NCBI GenBank assembly: GCA_963931865.1
Contig: OZ007507.1
Coordinates: 8,739,847-8,803,846 of the forward strand
Length of the DNA: 64,000 nucleotides
Direction: 5' to 3'
From: Axinella damicornis
Lineage: Eukaryota; Porifera; Demospongiae; Axinellida; Axinellidae
Made by a program: the position numbers and the translations under genes. The notes beneath the pieces are model-generated. The model did not search any database. It had not been told where the DNA came from and saw nothing but the letters and a program-made list of their open reading frames with translations. Positions 54,630 through 64,000 of the stretch are shown here, one piece after another. The first letter of the stretch is position 1; each line of letters opens with the position of its first letter.

Positions 54630-57600
54630 AAGATCTTTATATGGTGATTAAAATTAATACCAATTTGCAGTGCATTATGGGGTTTAGTGCAGGAGGGCAA
54701 TATAGTTAATGGTCGAGGGTGAGATAATTAATGCATGAGCAAAGGCGAGTGAAATATCCACCCAAGACCGTTGACTATATTCCCCGAGTGCGCTATAACT
54801 ACCATATTGCGCAAAGCTGGTATCAATCTAAACTACTCACTGACCCTAAACAGCCGTTAAATTGGTCTTCGAAACTGAGCACTATGTATATAATGCTCAC
54901 TTAACTGTGCAGTAAGTGATTTAATGTTCAGTCAATGACGTGATCGATTCGGAGGCGTCTGATTTGTTGAGGGTTATGTGAGTAGCACTATGCGATATTG
55001 TATAATTATTTTTTTGCATATGTGTGTTCTCAATGCCCATGCAGTGGCAGTGATGGGCTGGTGAAGTTGTGGACCATCAGGACAAATGAGTGTGTGGTGA
55101 CACTGGACCGACACACGGAGAAGGTGAGCAAGATATGTATGTGTACTACACGGCTACCTTCACCTGCATGGTGTGAGGGTATGTGTTATGGTATCTCTAG
55201 TGGGAAATTCCCTAACTATGTAGCTGTTTAGTGCCATATACGTATATAGTTCACGCTTTATGGTTCAGGCTGTTGACAAAGAGTCATGATACCTCTGTAC
55301 CATGTGCATGACACTGCTAGCCGGATGTTCACATGTCCTCCCTCAGATATGGTCCCTGGTGTGCTCGTGCGATGGTGCGGTGCTGGTGTCAGGGGGTGCA
55401 GACTCCCTCATCTGCCAGTGGAAGGCAAGTTACACCCTCCAAACTTCTTGCATGGTAGCCTAGTGAGTTGTTATGGTGACCACACATGTTGCCATGGTAA
55501 CCAAATGCATGTAGGATGTGACGGAGAGAGTGGAGGGTGAGGAACAGGCAACTAGAGAGGAGCAGGTGCTCAGGTACATGTAGGCAGGGCAAGGCTTGGG
55601 GTGTGGATGGCTGTCACATTGTCTCCTCTCCCCTCCCAGAGAGCAGGAGTTATCTAACCTGCTCCAGCGAAAGGACTATACGCATGCTGTGGGCCTGGCC
55701 ATCATCCTGGACCAGCCTTTCCGAGTGCTTTCCATTCTCTCAGGTACGGCATGGACGTATAGAAATATTGCAGGTCCTCACGATACTTTTGCAGGGTATA
55801 CAGTAAGCAACGCACCCTTTATGGACTTAGTCGCTGCACCAAGTTTTTCTACACCAACTGCGCATCCGCTAATGGGTGAAGTTTGACAAAATTAGTGTGC
55901 ATTAACCCCTTGTCCATGTCCAAATCAACTCTAATTGAGCATGACAATGTACAAATCGAGTTGCTCCAGAAGTTTGCTGTGGTCAAGTACCGGAACAACT
56001 CGCCACCATGGTGGCCCAGGTTGTGATCAAGCTCTGAGGACTGCATGAAGGGGTGCCGCAGGGTCAGCTTCCTCTTCCATGGTGATGCATCACTCTACGG
56101 AGCGTCTGAAATCCCCTAACAGTCTTGCCTCGGAAGATCAGGGCAGAAACCCACAGTCTACCCCAACCAACTTGAACCACCTTAGCAATCATTGGAGCCT
56201 TCTCCCAGAGCTTCAGTTTGTCTGGCTGAAAGATAACTTCATCTCCTAAAACATGGTTACTACTTAGTGGACGCTTCTGGTTGCTGTGGTTGATCCTCAC
56301 CTCTCCCGGAATACACATGCCAGTCATGGGAGTGTACTCAGCTGAGTATTTCACCTGGCTGTTGTGTCATCGTCAACTCAGGGTAGCCTGGAAACGAGGC
56401 CAGTGACGCACATACCAGGCTGGAGCTACAGATTTCCTTTGATAGTATGACCAACTTCATGTGACAATATCTGTTGCCACTACGTAGCAGCAGTGCTGGT
56501 CCTTTTTGTTGTCTCCACCTTCTAGTAGCAGTGTTATCATACACCAGTGATGAAGGTATGTATGAGCATTTAGTCTGGAATGAATAACCTTTTACCTTTG
56601 ATGAGGGAAGGGAGACCACCATGATCATGCATGCAAGGATATTGCAAACCGGTTTAGCCTAATTGCATTTGAAAATTTCCGTGGGTCGCTAAAAGCTCTA
56701 CAAGGATGTCCGGCTTTGAAAAGTATGTCATGACTCAGCAGTTTGATTGCCTACACACAATTAATTGTGACATGACACATGTAGTCACTGTCAAAATTCT
56801 TTCTGCTCTGTCACAGATACATACAAGCTTATATATAAAATCAGTGGTTCCAAGAATGTTCTAGAAGGTCCAAGAAATGTCTGTGGTTATGTGAGTGCAT
56901 TAATGCATGTACATGTACAACTGCAATGTAAACCTACTACACAACTCTGAATAACACAACTCTGAATATTACACAACTCAGATAAGGATTATCTAACCAT
57001 GTTCTACACACACATAGCCTTGGAACGAGGCTACATATAAGACAGAGTCTGGATCCTGCAACAACAGATGATCGCTACAATGTGTGGCATGACTACTTCA
57101 TGCACAACACTTCAGTGCGGCTTTACCTTGCACCCCTATATTATGTACAAGCCGAACTGAGTGCCGACTACCTCCTGCAACTTGCAAGATAACCTACAGT
57201 AGCCCTGCCCCGTTCCCAGGCCCCACTCCAACATTTGTCACTTGCAAACGGCACGCCATATCATGTCGCCACACTTGCACACTGCTCTATGTGTACCTGA
57301 CTGAAGTAAAGGGCTAAAGGCGCTTCGTTTCACTGCATTTTCTACTTTTCATAATAACATTGGTTCCGTGACCCCAGAATCCCATCAAGAACAGGACACG
57401 TAGTGCATTTGGAAACTTACACATGCATGCTTCTAGATGACCGCTAGGAAACAGTCTTTTCCCATGATTTCTACACTTCACAGACACTGCATGTGGCTAT
57501 TGTTTTGGCTGTGCTATTTCCTAATATCTGGCCCCACCTCTTCAGCATCACAATATAGCAATATGCACGTTGCGCGTTGTTGTATATACATTGTACGGTA

Positions 57601-60600
57601 AGCGGTCACTCCTACACCTTGGATATGGCCATACATGAACACATTTATACACGTCACAATAGCACCTGTTCGATTGGCAGAGATGCACGTGGATTGTAGC
57701 TGCACTGTATCCTGTAGACGTTCCGCGTGGGTTACCGTATGGAGGGATGTTTTCGTAGGTGCAAAATTTTGTATAAATGGCCATAAGCCCCTCAGCAGAA
57801 ATTTTCGTTTAGAGTGTTTTCATCATGTGATAGAAATGATGTAAAAATCGTGCGTCCGCCATGTTGGTGTACAGCTGGTGCACAGACGTGAATATTCGAA
57901 TGGAGCGCTTAATTGTCTTCCTACGCTGATGGCCTAAGCGGCGAGGCTAAAATACGCTATCTGCAGAAGATTTCCGCTGTAAATGGTGTTGATCCATTCA
58001 CAGGATCCTTCAAAGAGCCAGTAGAAGCCGTTCCACCAGTGGATGCTAGCGACTTGGTGTCATACATGTACTTAGTCTTACAGACTAACTTTATCACCAT
58101 GAAGCAGTTTAATTAAAGCCCATGAATCTCTTGAAGCCTACAATCAGTTTGTGTGTGGCTGGGTCAAGGATGTTCATACATGCAGAGTTGCAGGCAAATT
58201 TGTCACAACTGGTCAAGTAAGTTTAGCTATAAATGTAGCCATTAGTTTTGCTATAATTATAGCTAGCTACTTTTATTCCTGCCATTACAGGTTCGACATT
58301 CTCAGCGTATGAATGAGACCCCATTAAGTTGCTGGATAATCACAGAAGCAACTGGAGAAGTATGCAGTGCCCATTGTAATTGTATGGCAGGTTTGGGGGA
58401 AACATGCACTCATGTTGCTGCGGTACTATTTCATTTAGAAGCTGCTGCTAGAATTCAAGGAAAACAAACCAGTACGCAACGTCAGTGTGAATGGATCATA
58501 CCATCATTTCATAAAAATGTCCAGTACCTTCTGATTTCACCTCTGCGAGAGCGAAGAAACGAAAACTCGATGATGCCATAGATACCGACAGCACAATCAA
58601 CCAAGATACTCCGAAGCAAACATCTTCAGTTACCCCATCCAATGAAGCTGATATTGATGCCTTTTATGCTGCTTTAAGTAAATGCGGCACAAAACCAGGT
58701 CTACTATCGCTTGTTCCTGAGTATTCATCTCGCTACATTCCTAAGCATTTGCTTGGTGCCTTACCACAACCACTTCCAATGCTTCACAAGCCAGCCTACA
58801 TGGAACTGGAATACCATGAGTTATTAAAAAGTATGTGAATCAGTGAAAGTAGAGGTGTCAGAAATGACACTTGCTATTGAGAAAGAAACCAGACTTCAAT
58901 CAAACTCTAAATTTTGGTTCAAGTATCGCGCTGGCAGAGTGACTGCGTCACGAATGAAGGCTGTGTGCCACACAGACCCGGCAAATCCCTCCCAAAAGCT
59001 ATCTGTTACCCTTAAATGTTTTGCTTCTCTAGCAAACAGACAGCTTGGGGGTGCAGGCATGAAAAATTAGCAAGAGACTGTTATGTGAAAAAGGTTAAGG
59101 AGGAACACACTGACCTGACAGTTCATGATTCAGGCCTGCTTATCAATCCAAATTGGCCATTCATTGGAGCCTCTCCAGATGGTGTAGTTTCCTGTGCATG
59201 CTGTGGAAAAGGTACTCTCGAAATTAAATGTCCTTACTGCCACAGAGTTGAGAGCTTAGCTTCTGCTGCTTCAGATGGCAAATTTTGCCTTCAAGCTTCA
59301 TCAGATGGAAAACATCATCATCTCACACACAGTCATTTTTACCAAGTACAAACACAGTTTTGATTACTGCGATTTTTGCGTCTGCACTTTTGCTGATGGT
59401 GATACTGGCCTTCACATTGAATGGATTCACAAAGATCCACTATTCTGGGATGTTTGTGTCACTAAAGTGGAGGTTTTTGTGAGAACATGCATGCTACCTG
59501 AATTGCTAGGAAAATGGTACACCAATTCTAGCAGAAAAATGCTATCCAACACCTCCAAGCCAACAGCTACCGTAGTGTCCCGCTAATACGCCCCCTTCGA
59601 AAATACGCCCTCCCCCTCTTTTTCGCCCAAGTTCCTGCACAGGGTAGTTTGACTCGTTATAACGCCCCCCTGGTGAGCGTCTTACACGTGCGCAACTTTG
59701 CAGATCGCATATCGTCTCTCAGATGCAGATACGATGCAGATCGAGTAGTCACCGTTGACGCCGACGGTACAAGTCATCTCGCTGCCACTCTTCCGCAAGA
59801 AATACCAGGAAATGTTCCGTGGTTCATGACCAACAGTATAATTTGCTGTTCTTGAGGATGCCGGGCTACAGCGAAGTCGTCGTGAATGTTTAATATGGCC
59901 CTCGAGTTGAAGTGGCAGCTCTTCTCGCCGATGTAGAGAGACCACGCGTGATGACCACGAACAGTACTGGCGATCGTTTGTACTTTTGTAACTGTGAACA
60001 TGAACCTTGGCAGTGTCATAAACGTAGCAAAATGTTTTGAGGGGGCGTATAATCGAGACTAATTGCGTACTCGAAAATACGCCCCCTCCCCTCTTTGGGC
60101 TGGATGTAGTGTACAAAATAGGGGGGCGTATTAACGGGACACTACGGTATGTATATCAGACTGTGAGAAACATTTTGTTACTGTGGAGGACCTGAGGAGG
60201 GAACAATGGTAGCATGTGATAATGAATGGTTCCACACAGAATGTCTGAAGATAATAACTGTGCCAAAGGGCAAATTGTATTGTCTGGACTGCCGCAAACT
60301 TCCTAAGTTTAAACGAAAAAGGGTACCAAAATCAGCTACAGAATCCAGAGCAGAATAGGCATGTCCTTATTCACTGCATCTATGATTTTTAAACTGTATT
60401 ATTCAAAGGGAACAACTGAACTGAGTCACAAATTTATGTTGCATAATGCACAACAAATACGAATGATGTGATTAATAAGGGGATAATTAATGTTCTCCAA
60501 CTCGTTTGGTTACAAAATCAACAGGCAATGTGCTTTGCAAAATAGAATACTTCTGTCGGACATTTCCAATGACACGTTCAACATGAATTCTTACATTTGC

Positions 60601-63600
60601 TATTGTCCTGGTGACAGCGATCCAGCTCCTCTCTTGTAGCCTCCATGCCAGCAGATGTTACATCTGTTTGTGTACCAAGCTCTGCAACAGGTTCCTCCAC
60701 ATGTTGCTCGCTTTGCGAAGTTGACGTAGCACCGAGTGTTAACAGAGTTTCTGCCTCTTCAACTCTGCTTGTATCACTAGCCGTTCATGCTATTCTCCTC
60801 TCCCACCTTTCAACAACTTGCTTGCTGGGCTCTGGTATCTTACAGTGGCCAAGATGTAGAGTAGGTAACCAGTCAGGGTTTGCAACATTGTACAAGGCTG
60901 CTGGTTTGCCGGATACAAAATGCCTCGAACAAATCCTATCATTCGCCAACCCTTTCTTGGTCAAGCGATCCCTGGATATGGCAGCCAGGAAACCGTTCCT
61001 TCGCTTCTTGGAGAGCTCATAATCCTGCAGACCTCTGTGGGTGATGATCTTCAGGATTCTGTAGAAAGATATGTCTTTATCACGACCAGAGCGCTTCGAG
61101 CATCCGATCACAACACACAACACCATTTTGACAGACTAGCGACTGTACACCAACATGGCGGATGGCATGATTTTCACGTGATCATGACGTCACATGAAAA
61201 CACTCTATTTTAATTGAATTGAATTGAATTGAATTGATATTACTGACTGACCCAGTGTGGGCATGCAGCATACAACAGCAACAATGGCAGTTACACGTAC
61301 AATGCACACGAACAACACACACAGAGTTAGAGGTTGTCAGAAGTGCAATGCACCTGCCGGCAGTCACGTCGGAGTGAGGGATGACATCCTGAGAGCAGCA
61401 AAAACTGAGATATGGAGACCTCAGACAGCGATATTTGACACACAACCACCACCCTGGAGCACATGTGACAGCTCCATTGGCCACTCTTCTCGGTCAGGGA
61501 GAGGGAAAAGGGAAAGGGTTCACACACAACACACAAAGAAAAAGCTGGCAAGTGAGCCTTTGTTGTATGCAGCAAGCAGACGGATGAGTCTTTGTTAACC
61601 TTCACTGAGTCAGAGAGGACCATATCGATAGCTTCAGAAATTTCACACTGCATCATGAAACCTTGTATGCAGGAGCTGCCACCTCCGTTGTCCAGAATTA
61701 AAACTCGAGTATTGCTGAGCAATCCTCAAGCCCCCTGTGCCCTGTGCGCGCCTGCGCATTGCCACACCCCCTAGCACTACGCGTACGTAACGTGTCGTCT
61801 ACTGTTTTCGGCTGAGGCAATGCACAATGGTGAGAGGGTACGTCTACAATGCTGATATCTGGGCCTTGATCTGTTGTTGGCGAAGAATTTCGAACAACGA
61901 TGAGAGGGTACGTCTACAATGCTGATATCTGGGCCTCAATCTGTTGTTGGCGAAGAATTTCGAATAGCCGCCTGGTTGGCGGCATACTCGCCGATCGTTG
62001 CTGCTCAGTGCTTTCCTTTGTCGCACTTCCCACGCTGAGTCTTGTTATCGTAGCAGGCTGGAAGGCCGTTCGAAGGCTAGAAATACCGTTATAAGACGCC
62101 ATCGCTTTCTCGCCGCCCCACGTGTTCAATTTCCCGTTCAAAATTTGACGTTAAAATTTCGACGGTTAACATTTTTGCAGTTTTTATTTTCGTATCTTGA
62201 GGCTTCATATGAAATATAGCACCATACGAAAATTTCCCGCTATACGGTATGTGTTCTATGAACACCTCTATGGGTACTTGAGACTGACAGGTATTGATGC
62301 ATTATAAGTAGCCCATGCAAGTACATGTTAGGCATGAGCTAATTGTTCGCACACAATTGTTAGCATAGTAGGGATTGACTTGCATTGTGCATAATTCACA
62401 AATAATTGGGAGATTGAATAATAATTGGGCGTGTAGTTTGAGCCACGCGATTGCAAGTGATGGCTGACTTGGTTGAGTCTGAGCGTTCTAGCTTTTCTGG
62501 CAGCTCCGAAATGGGAATGGAGCATATATATAGTCATCAACAATACGGTGCTCTTCAAGACAATATTGAAACTTCCCAACATAAGAAACATGATTGTATT
62601 GTTTGGAAGCCCTTCGGATGTCAAATTAGTCGAGAACAATAGGGTATTAATGTAAAAATCGTAGGCTTAGTTGTCAAGAATATTCTGAGATATAAATATG
62701 CCTCGACATATACGGTGCTCCCAGCAAAGAGAGCATTATTTTGGTTTCTGTGACAAACTTGTATTGAAACCAACATTATGTGTGTTCAAAATAAGTTGAA
62801 CCATAACAGGAGCGCATGATGAGGTCGCTCTCACCTCATATTTTGCGCTCCTGACCATAACCATTTTGTGACCAATCGCAAAAAAAAAAATACTTAAGTC
62901 ACATGACATTCCAACAGAGCTATGGCTTCACATGTCAAGTGAGTACGCAATGTACATTAGGGTCGCCATTTCTCTAAACCTGGGAGTTAAGACAAGTTTT
63001 AACTCCACTGTCCTGAGTGAGAAAGCAGAGCTGTTAGAACAGCTCTGGAGGGGCCTATCTATACTCTAGGGTCGGGTCAGCATTTCCACGAACCCTTGTG
63101 CTAACGTTTGACCCTTGGCTTTTCTGTTGATTTTATATGGGGATTTGTTTTTGAAATCCAGTCCAAAGGGGTTCTCAGTATATGCTGATTTGAGTGTGCT
63201 AAACCTCTTTGCTGGGAGCACTGTTCATCCCCTCATGTTATCTTGAGCCTTGAGGCCTTTGTGTGAGTTGTCGTTTTTACCTTTCCAGACCTGCTGGATG
63301 AAGGGGGAGAAGGAGGGAAGTTTTCCGAGACCATCCTGGCACTGAGGGACGACCAGTTATGTGAGTTGTTTGCCACCTTCACCTGTGCAGGTTTCAACCT
63401 GCCCACCTCACACTACAAGTCCAATGGCTAAGGTGGCGGGAAAGAAACAATACGTGTGACCGCTCAGTAATTGGAGGCATGGCTTGACCATTTCTGATTC
63501 ACCGCTCTCAAGTGTGCCAGCAGCAGCTATATTATGTATACAAACCATCAGGCCATCTTTCCTCTTTCAATGCTGTTGGGCATCCATTGACTGTGCTGCG

Positions 63601-64000
63601 GTGAGCACTACGTACGTTATGTGCATTTAGTCTCGTGACAAATCTTGGCGCAATGTGATACCATTTTTTAGATCTGTGTGTCTCAAAAATCAGTTAAACA
63701 ATGCTTCTCGCAGGCAGCTCTTCCACTGATTACAGTTGTACGGCGTCGAATGAACGCCTCATCGGGGATTCTCCCTTACAACTATACAAAACAGACAAAA
63801 TTGACCGTGCAATAGCATGCATTGTTAACTCTCTGTGGGAGTAATTGTGCAGCATACTTTCATAAACTGAGCGTTGCCCCCTCCAGACTGTACTGGGGCT
63901 GTCTTGTGTTCAAGGGAACTGAGAAACTTCTACTGAAATGTATGTTAATGCTGCAGGTGTGGTACTGAAGTTCCTGAATAGGTGGAACATGAATGCTAGG
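41996..64000 (+). CDS. TBL3: Transducin beta-like protein 3 / UTP13 (WD40), partial at the 3' edge
   Basis: UTP-B component of the nucleolar small-subunit processome, needed for 18S rRNA processing. Exons: 41996-42143, 42257-42301, 43335-43412, 43480-43540, 43692-43869, 43958-44035, 49834-49909, 49990-50071, 50171-50352, 50428-50550, 51421-51599, 52540-52624, 52697-52750, 52883-52954, 53030-53119, 53188-53327, 55045-55123, 55347-55424, 55515-55573, 55640-55743, 63289-63360, 63957 to window end. WD repeats read, for example, [84 protein letters not shown] and [12 protein letters not shown]. They are followed by the UTP13 C-terminal helical region ([39 protein letters not shown]). The order matches TBL3 throughout. 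The start exon is not found and the last exons lie beyond 64000. Two introns use GC donors (49910 and 55425). Confidence 0.92.
42593..42922. mobile_element. MITE with ~55-bp inverted termini, 330 bp
   Basis: Left arm ccgtcgcttgcagtacggta...cctcacgtgag is matched by right arm ctcacgtgagg...taccgtactgtaagcgacgg. Both include the palindrome cacgtg and gtaccaggccctccccgc words. Located in a TBL3 intron. Confidence 0.8.
43600..43690. repeat. (CA)n microsatellite
   Basis: cacacacatacacacacgca units that end directly at the acceptor of the TBL3 exon starting at 43692. Confidence 0.9.
44127..44177. repeat. Perfect 51-bp hairpin
   Basis: ggagagatttttttgtattagca and tgctaatacaaaaaaatctctcc flank tata. 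It lies in the large TBL3 intron. Confidence 0.85.
44981..45255. mobile_element. Near-perfect palindromic MITE, 275 bp
   Basis: Arms of about 110 bp: acaagtaataaaaaacattt...gaagtatacaatccccctaca and the exact inverse, around a centre of about 50 bp. The near-absence of mismatches suggests recent formation or insertion. A diverged relative is at 2440-2700. Confidence 0.9.
45260..45560. repeat. Minisatellite of cccacctg/ccatgta words
   Basis: Degenerate units such as cccatgtaccacctgagcccac and ctgtccatctgtcccactgtac. The inverse of the same unit makes up 49430-49690, on the other side of the transposon insertion at 45580-48304. Confidence 0.7.
45636..45970 (-). pseudogene. BED zinc finger, N-terminal piece of a hAT transposase
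   Basis: Minus-strand coding contains a BED-type finger, [27 protein letters not shown] (Cys-x2-Cys ... His-x4-His). After one frameshift it continues with a hAT-like segment, [21 protein letters not shown] candidate start (atggcggagactgag) is near 45963, in another frame. The sequence then runs straight into the left terminal repeat, so the catalytic and dimerisation regions are missing. Confidence 0.65.
46409..48232 (-). CDS. Mutator-like transposase domain protein
   Basis: An uninterrupted frame of about 607 codons. Visible parts: an N-terminal Cys finger ([17 protein letters not shown]), [16 protein letters not shown] (first catalytic Asp region), [31 protein letters not shown] (second Asp), [65 protein letters not shown] (Glu region) and a basic tail. 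These are the motifs of the metazoan Mutator-like transposase domain family. No upstream ATG is present: the frame stays open into the terminal repeat, and the first internal Met is about 90 codons in. Either an upstream exon is missing or translation starts internally. Lack of stops suggests recent activity. Confidence 0.8.
   Translation of the reverse strand: MNLFLINAHPTDELESSNGSSERSNESSGSVDGHGVCDDSLETIDFEDGLEVPIGYRLIDVSHLGTAVSCLECPGCHTQNLILCEASCKYGLASIMVFQCMQCNHSTNMQTSRKIVRFYDINRRIVTGMHLIGRGLTDLETLCAVLNMPKPMTSNTYSNHAKALHVAAVDIAKQSMQRAAEELKSVVREHGVDVQTAIDIEVSCDGSWHRRGHSSLYGLVAVISAETGKVLDYTVKSRFCVSCMRHARLDPQSEEYQMWKQSHLVDGKCLFDFDGSANAIEAAGAVELWSRSMSLYNLQYTTLIGDGDSKAYSAVVDSKPYGDITITKSDCIGHVQKRLGTALRKLKKTWGKRRLKDGKTIGGRGRLTDKFIDKLQGYYGKSIRENGGSVDAMQKAVYAILYHRGSSDRKPMHKYCPKGADSWCGWQRDRKSYTHHGTIPPAIFEELKPIFTRLSDRELLERCVKGQTQNANESLHHVIWQRCPKERFAGRHTVETAVALAFASFNDGAKSVCALLQSMGLGERDHTLQALVRKDKLRLYHAAYKGTEFRKQERKRKRRAKKGRDETLKTREGDMYVAGRFYTFPNLSQNHYSSVLLEMPTVHIPFK
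49430..49690. repeat. Minisatellite of cagtgggattcccatgg words
   Basis: Units such as gtgggattcccatggacagtcccac and gtacagtgggat repeat with many changes. It is the inverse of the sequence at 45260-45560. Confidence 0.7.
52124..52245. repeat. 28-bp tandem repeat, about four units
   Basis: gcttcactcttcaagc.ctagacaaggc repeats nearly exactly, in a TBL3 intron. Confidence 0.9.
54130..54575 (+). repeat. Dispersed repeat with minisatellite core, copy 2
   Basis: Same edges as 25320-25990 (gagtattccagcgctggacagctctgtgcagagctg at the left; ctgttctggaagattccagcccatg and gaggttcagtaaattgaagtacgaaggttgcac at the right). The core is shorter, with cttcagctgctgctccccgattgc units. It lies in a TBL3 intron. 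Confidence 0.8.
55744..57808. other. Start of the 7.5-kb TBL3 intron; possible retroelement debris
   Basis: Between TBL3 exons 55640-55743 and 63289-63360. A minus-strand frame at about 56064-56290 ([28 protein letters not shown]) vaguely resembles the C-terminal segment that follows the integrase in Gypsy-type retroelements, but this is weak. A cctggaaacgaggc arm lies at 56388-56402. Otherwise nothing recognised. Confidence 0.3.
57905..60358 (+). pseudogene. SWIM zinc finger, YqaJ-like nuclease and PHD finger gene, frameshifted and interrupted
   Basis: The first segment ([19 protein letters not shown], 57910-58110) continues after a frameshift as [18 protein letters not shown] to a donor near 58217. 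The next exon starts near 58292 with a SWIM finger ([13 protein letters not shown]). A linker follows, then the YqaJ-type nuclease region: [28 protein letters not shown] with the Asp, and TLEIKCPYC with the E-x-K pair, 58900-59245. A PHD-like finger ([26 protein letters not shown], then KLYCLDC) ends at the stop 60356-60358. At least three frameshifts are present, and a 578-bp element (59570-60147) is inserted between nuclease and PHD parts. In the parent transposon the product probably acted as an accessory nuclease; this copy is dead. Confidence 0.7.
59570..60147. mobile_element. TA-flanked MITE (Tc1/mariner-type size duplication), 578 bp
   Basis: Inverted ends ccgtagtgtcccgctaatacgcccc and the inverse ggggcgtattaacgggacactacgg, with TA on each outer side (59568-59569 and 60148-60149). 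Subterminal cgaaaatacgccc.cccc words recur on both sides. No transposase. It splits the YqaJ/PHD gene. Confidence 0.85.
60490..61126 (-). pseudogene. THAP transposase with catalytic core deleted
   Basis: The minus-strand start [24 protein letters not shown] opens a THAP finger (C-x4-C ... C-x2-H in ICSRHF, with AAISR and the [10 protein letters not shown] tail), 61126-60790. The frame then passes through an acidic linker ([16 protein letters not shown]). After a frame change it jumps to a transposase C-terminus, [21 protein letters not shown], ending near 60490. The DDE core that normally separates these two parts is absent, so the copy cannot catalyse transposition. Confidence 0.75.
61207..61240. 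repeat. (TTGAA)n microsatellite
   Basis: ttaattgaattgaattgaattgaattgat directly outside the transposon's right end. It could be the tail of a non-LTR element, but none is recognised nearby. Confidence 0.7.
61831..61966. repeat. 68-bp tandem duplication
   Basis: atgagagggtacgtctacaatgctgatatctgggcct(t/c)(g/a)atctgttgttggcgaagaatttcgaa is present twice head to tail with very few differences. On the minus strand each copy encodes [17 protein letters not shown]-like residues ending at a stop. Confidence 0.9.
61914..62102 (-). other. Possible short ORF, unrecognised
   Basis: A minus-strand frame starting near [15 protein letters not shown], with Thr/Ser-rich then Gln-rich residues ([19 protein letters not shown]). 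The stop lies inside the tandem duplication. It could be a small exon nested in the TBL3 intron or chance; no domain recognised. Confidence 0.2.
62809..62857. repeat. Hairpin aggagcgcatgatgaggt, second family member
   Basis: caggagcgcatgatgaggtcgc and gtgagg.cctcata.tttgcgctcctg-type arms, related to the hairpin at 32258-32309. Confidence 0.6.

Larger units (their letters stand above)
57811..61206. mobile_element. 3.4-kb THAP/YqaJ transposon (ISL2EU-like), decayed
   Basis: Ends are inverted: agagtgttttcat at 57811-57823 and its inverse atgaaaacactct at 61194-61206, followed inward by a longer match (tccgccatgttggtgtacag and its inverse ctgtacaccaacatggcgga). Inside are a plus-strand SWIM-YqaJ-PHD gene and a convergent minus-strand THAP transposase whose catalytic core is deleted. 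This gene pair is what I recall for ISL2EU-type transposons. Bases outside are tt|t and a|tt, so a short A/T duplication is possible but not provable. Confidence 0.7.

Noticed and set aside
59682..60116. Minus-strand 144-codon frame
   Set aside because: It lies wholly inside the TA-flanked MITE, has no domain, and ends in its terminal repeat.
61182..61722. Minus-strand frames beside the (TTGAA)n tract as the 3' end of a non-LTR element
   Set aside because: No reverse transcriptase or endonuclease motif can be read; the tail alone is insufficient.

Overview
This is animal-type nuclear DNA: intron-rich genes with GT-AG (a few GC-AG) splice sites, very short exons, and dense transposon debris. 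Gene content (a TBCK orthologue, which yeasts lack) points to a metazoan. The mix of repeats (THAP/YqaJ elements, Mutator-like elements, BED/hAT pieces) and the compact gene spacing suggest an early-branching animal, with a sponge favoured. That assignment is inference.

Host genes. (1) 1946-9145 (+): five 3'-terminal exons of the 26S proteasome ATPase RPT3/PSMC4; the upstream exons are not visible. (2) 23532-39251 (-): a complete TBCK gene (pseudokinase, TBC, rhodanese-like) in about 25 exons, read from ATG to stop. (3) 41996 to beyond 64000 (+): TBL3/UTP13, a WD40 protein of the small-subunit processome, with no first exon recognised and the 3' end cut by the window edge. TBCK and TBL3 are divergently oriented around 39.3-42.0 kb.

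Mobile DNA fills the rest. A Mutator-like element runs from about 10.2 to 18.96 kb. Its single minus-strand gene combines an MULE transposase, a SWIM zinc finger, a CXXC CpG-binding zinc finger and an OTU cysteine protease, between inverted arms made of CpG-packed tandem repeats. A LINE sits inside the right arm. Next come a 51-bp-type satellite (18.98-19.6 kb) and a 2.25-kb foldback element with a 9-bp target duplication carrying a Tudor/Agenet-like reading frame (19867-22111). TBCK introns hold a THAP/DDE transposase remnant, an integrase remnant, a hAT-like MITE and long simple repeats. TBL3 introns hold a 2.7-kb element with an 8-bp target duplication (Mutator-like transposase plus a truncated BED/hAT piece), a 3.4-kb THAP/YqaJ/PHD element with recognisable inverted termini, and several palindromic MITEs.

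The most unusual item is the CXXC+OTU Mutator-like element. Its CpG-reading domain and its CpG-dense termini suggest, as a hypothesis, that the protein recognises its own ends through unmethylated CpG. All assignments rest on reading motifs by eye; no database search was run.
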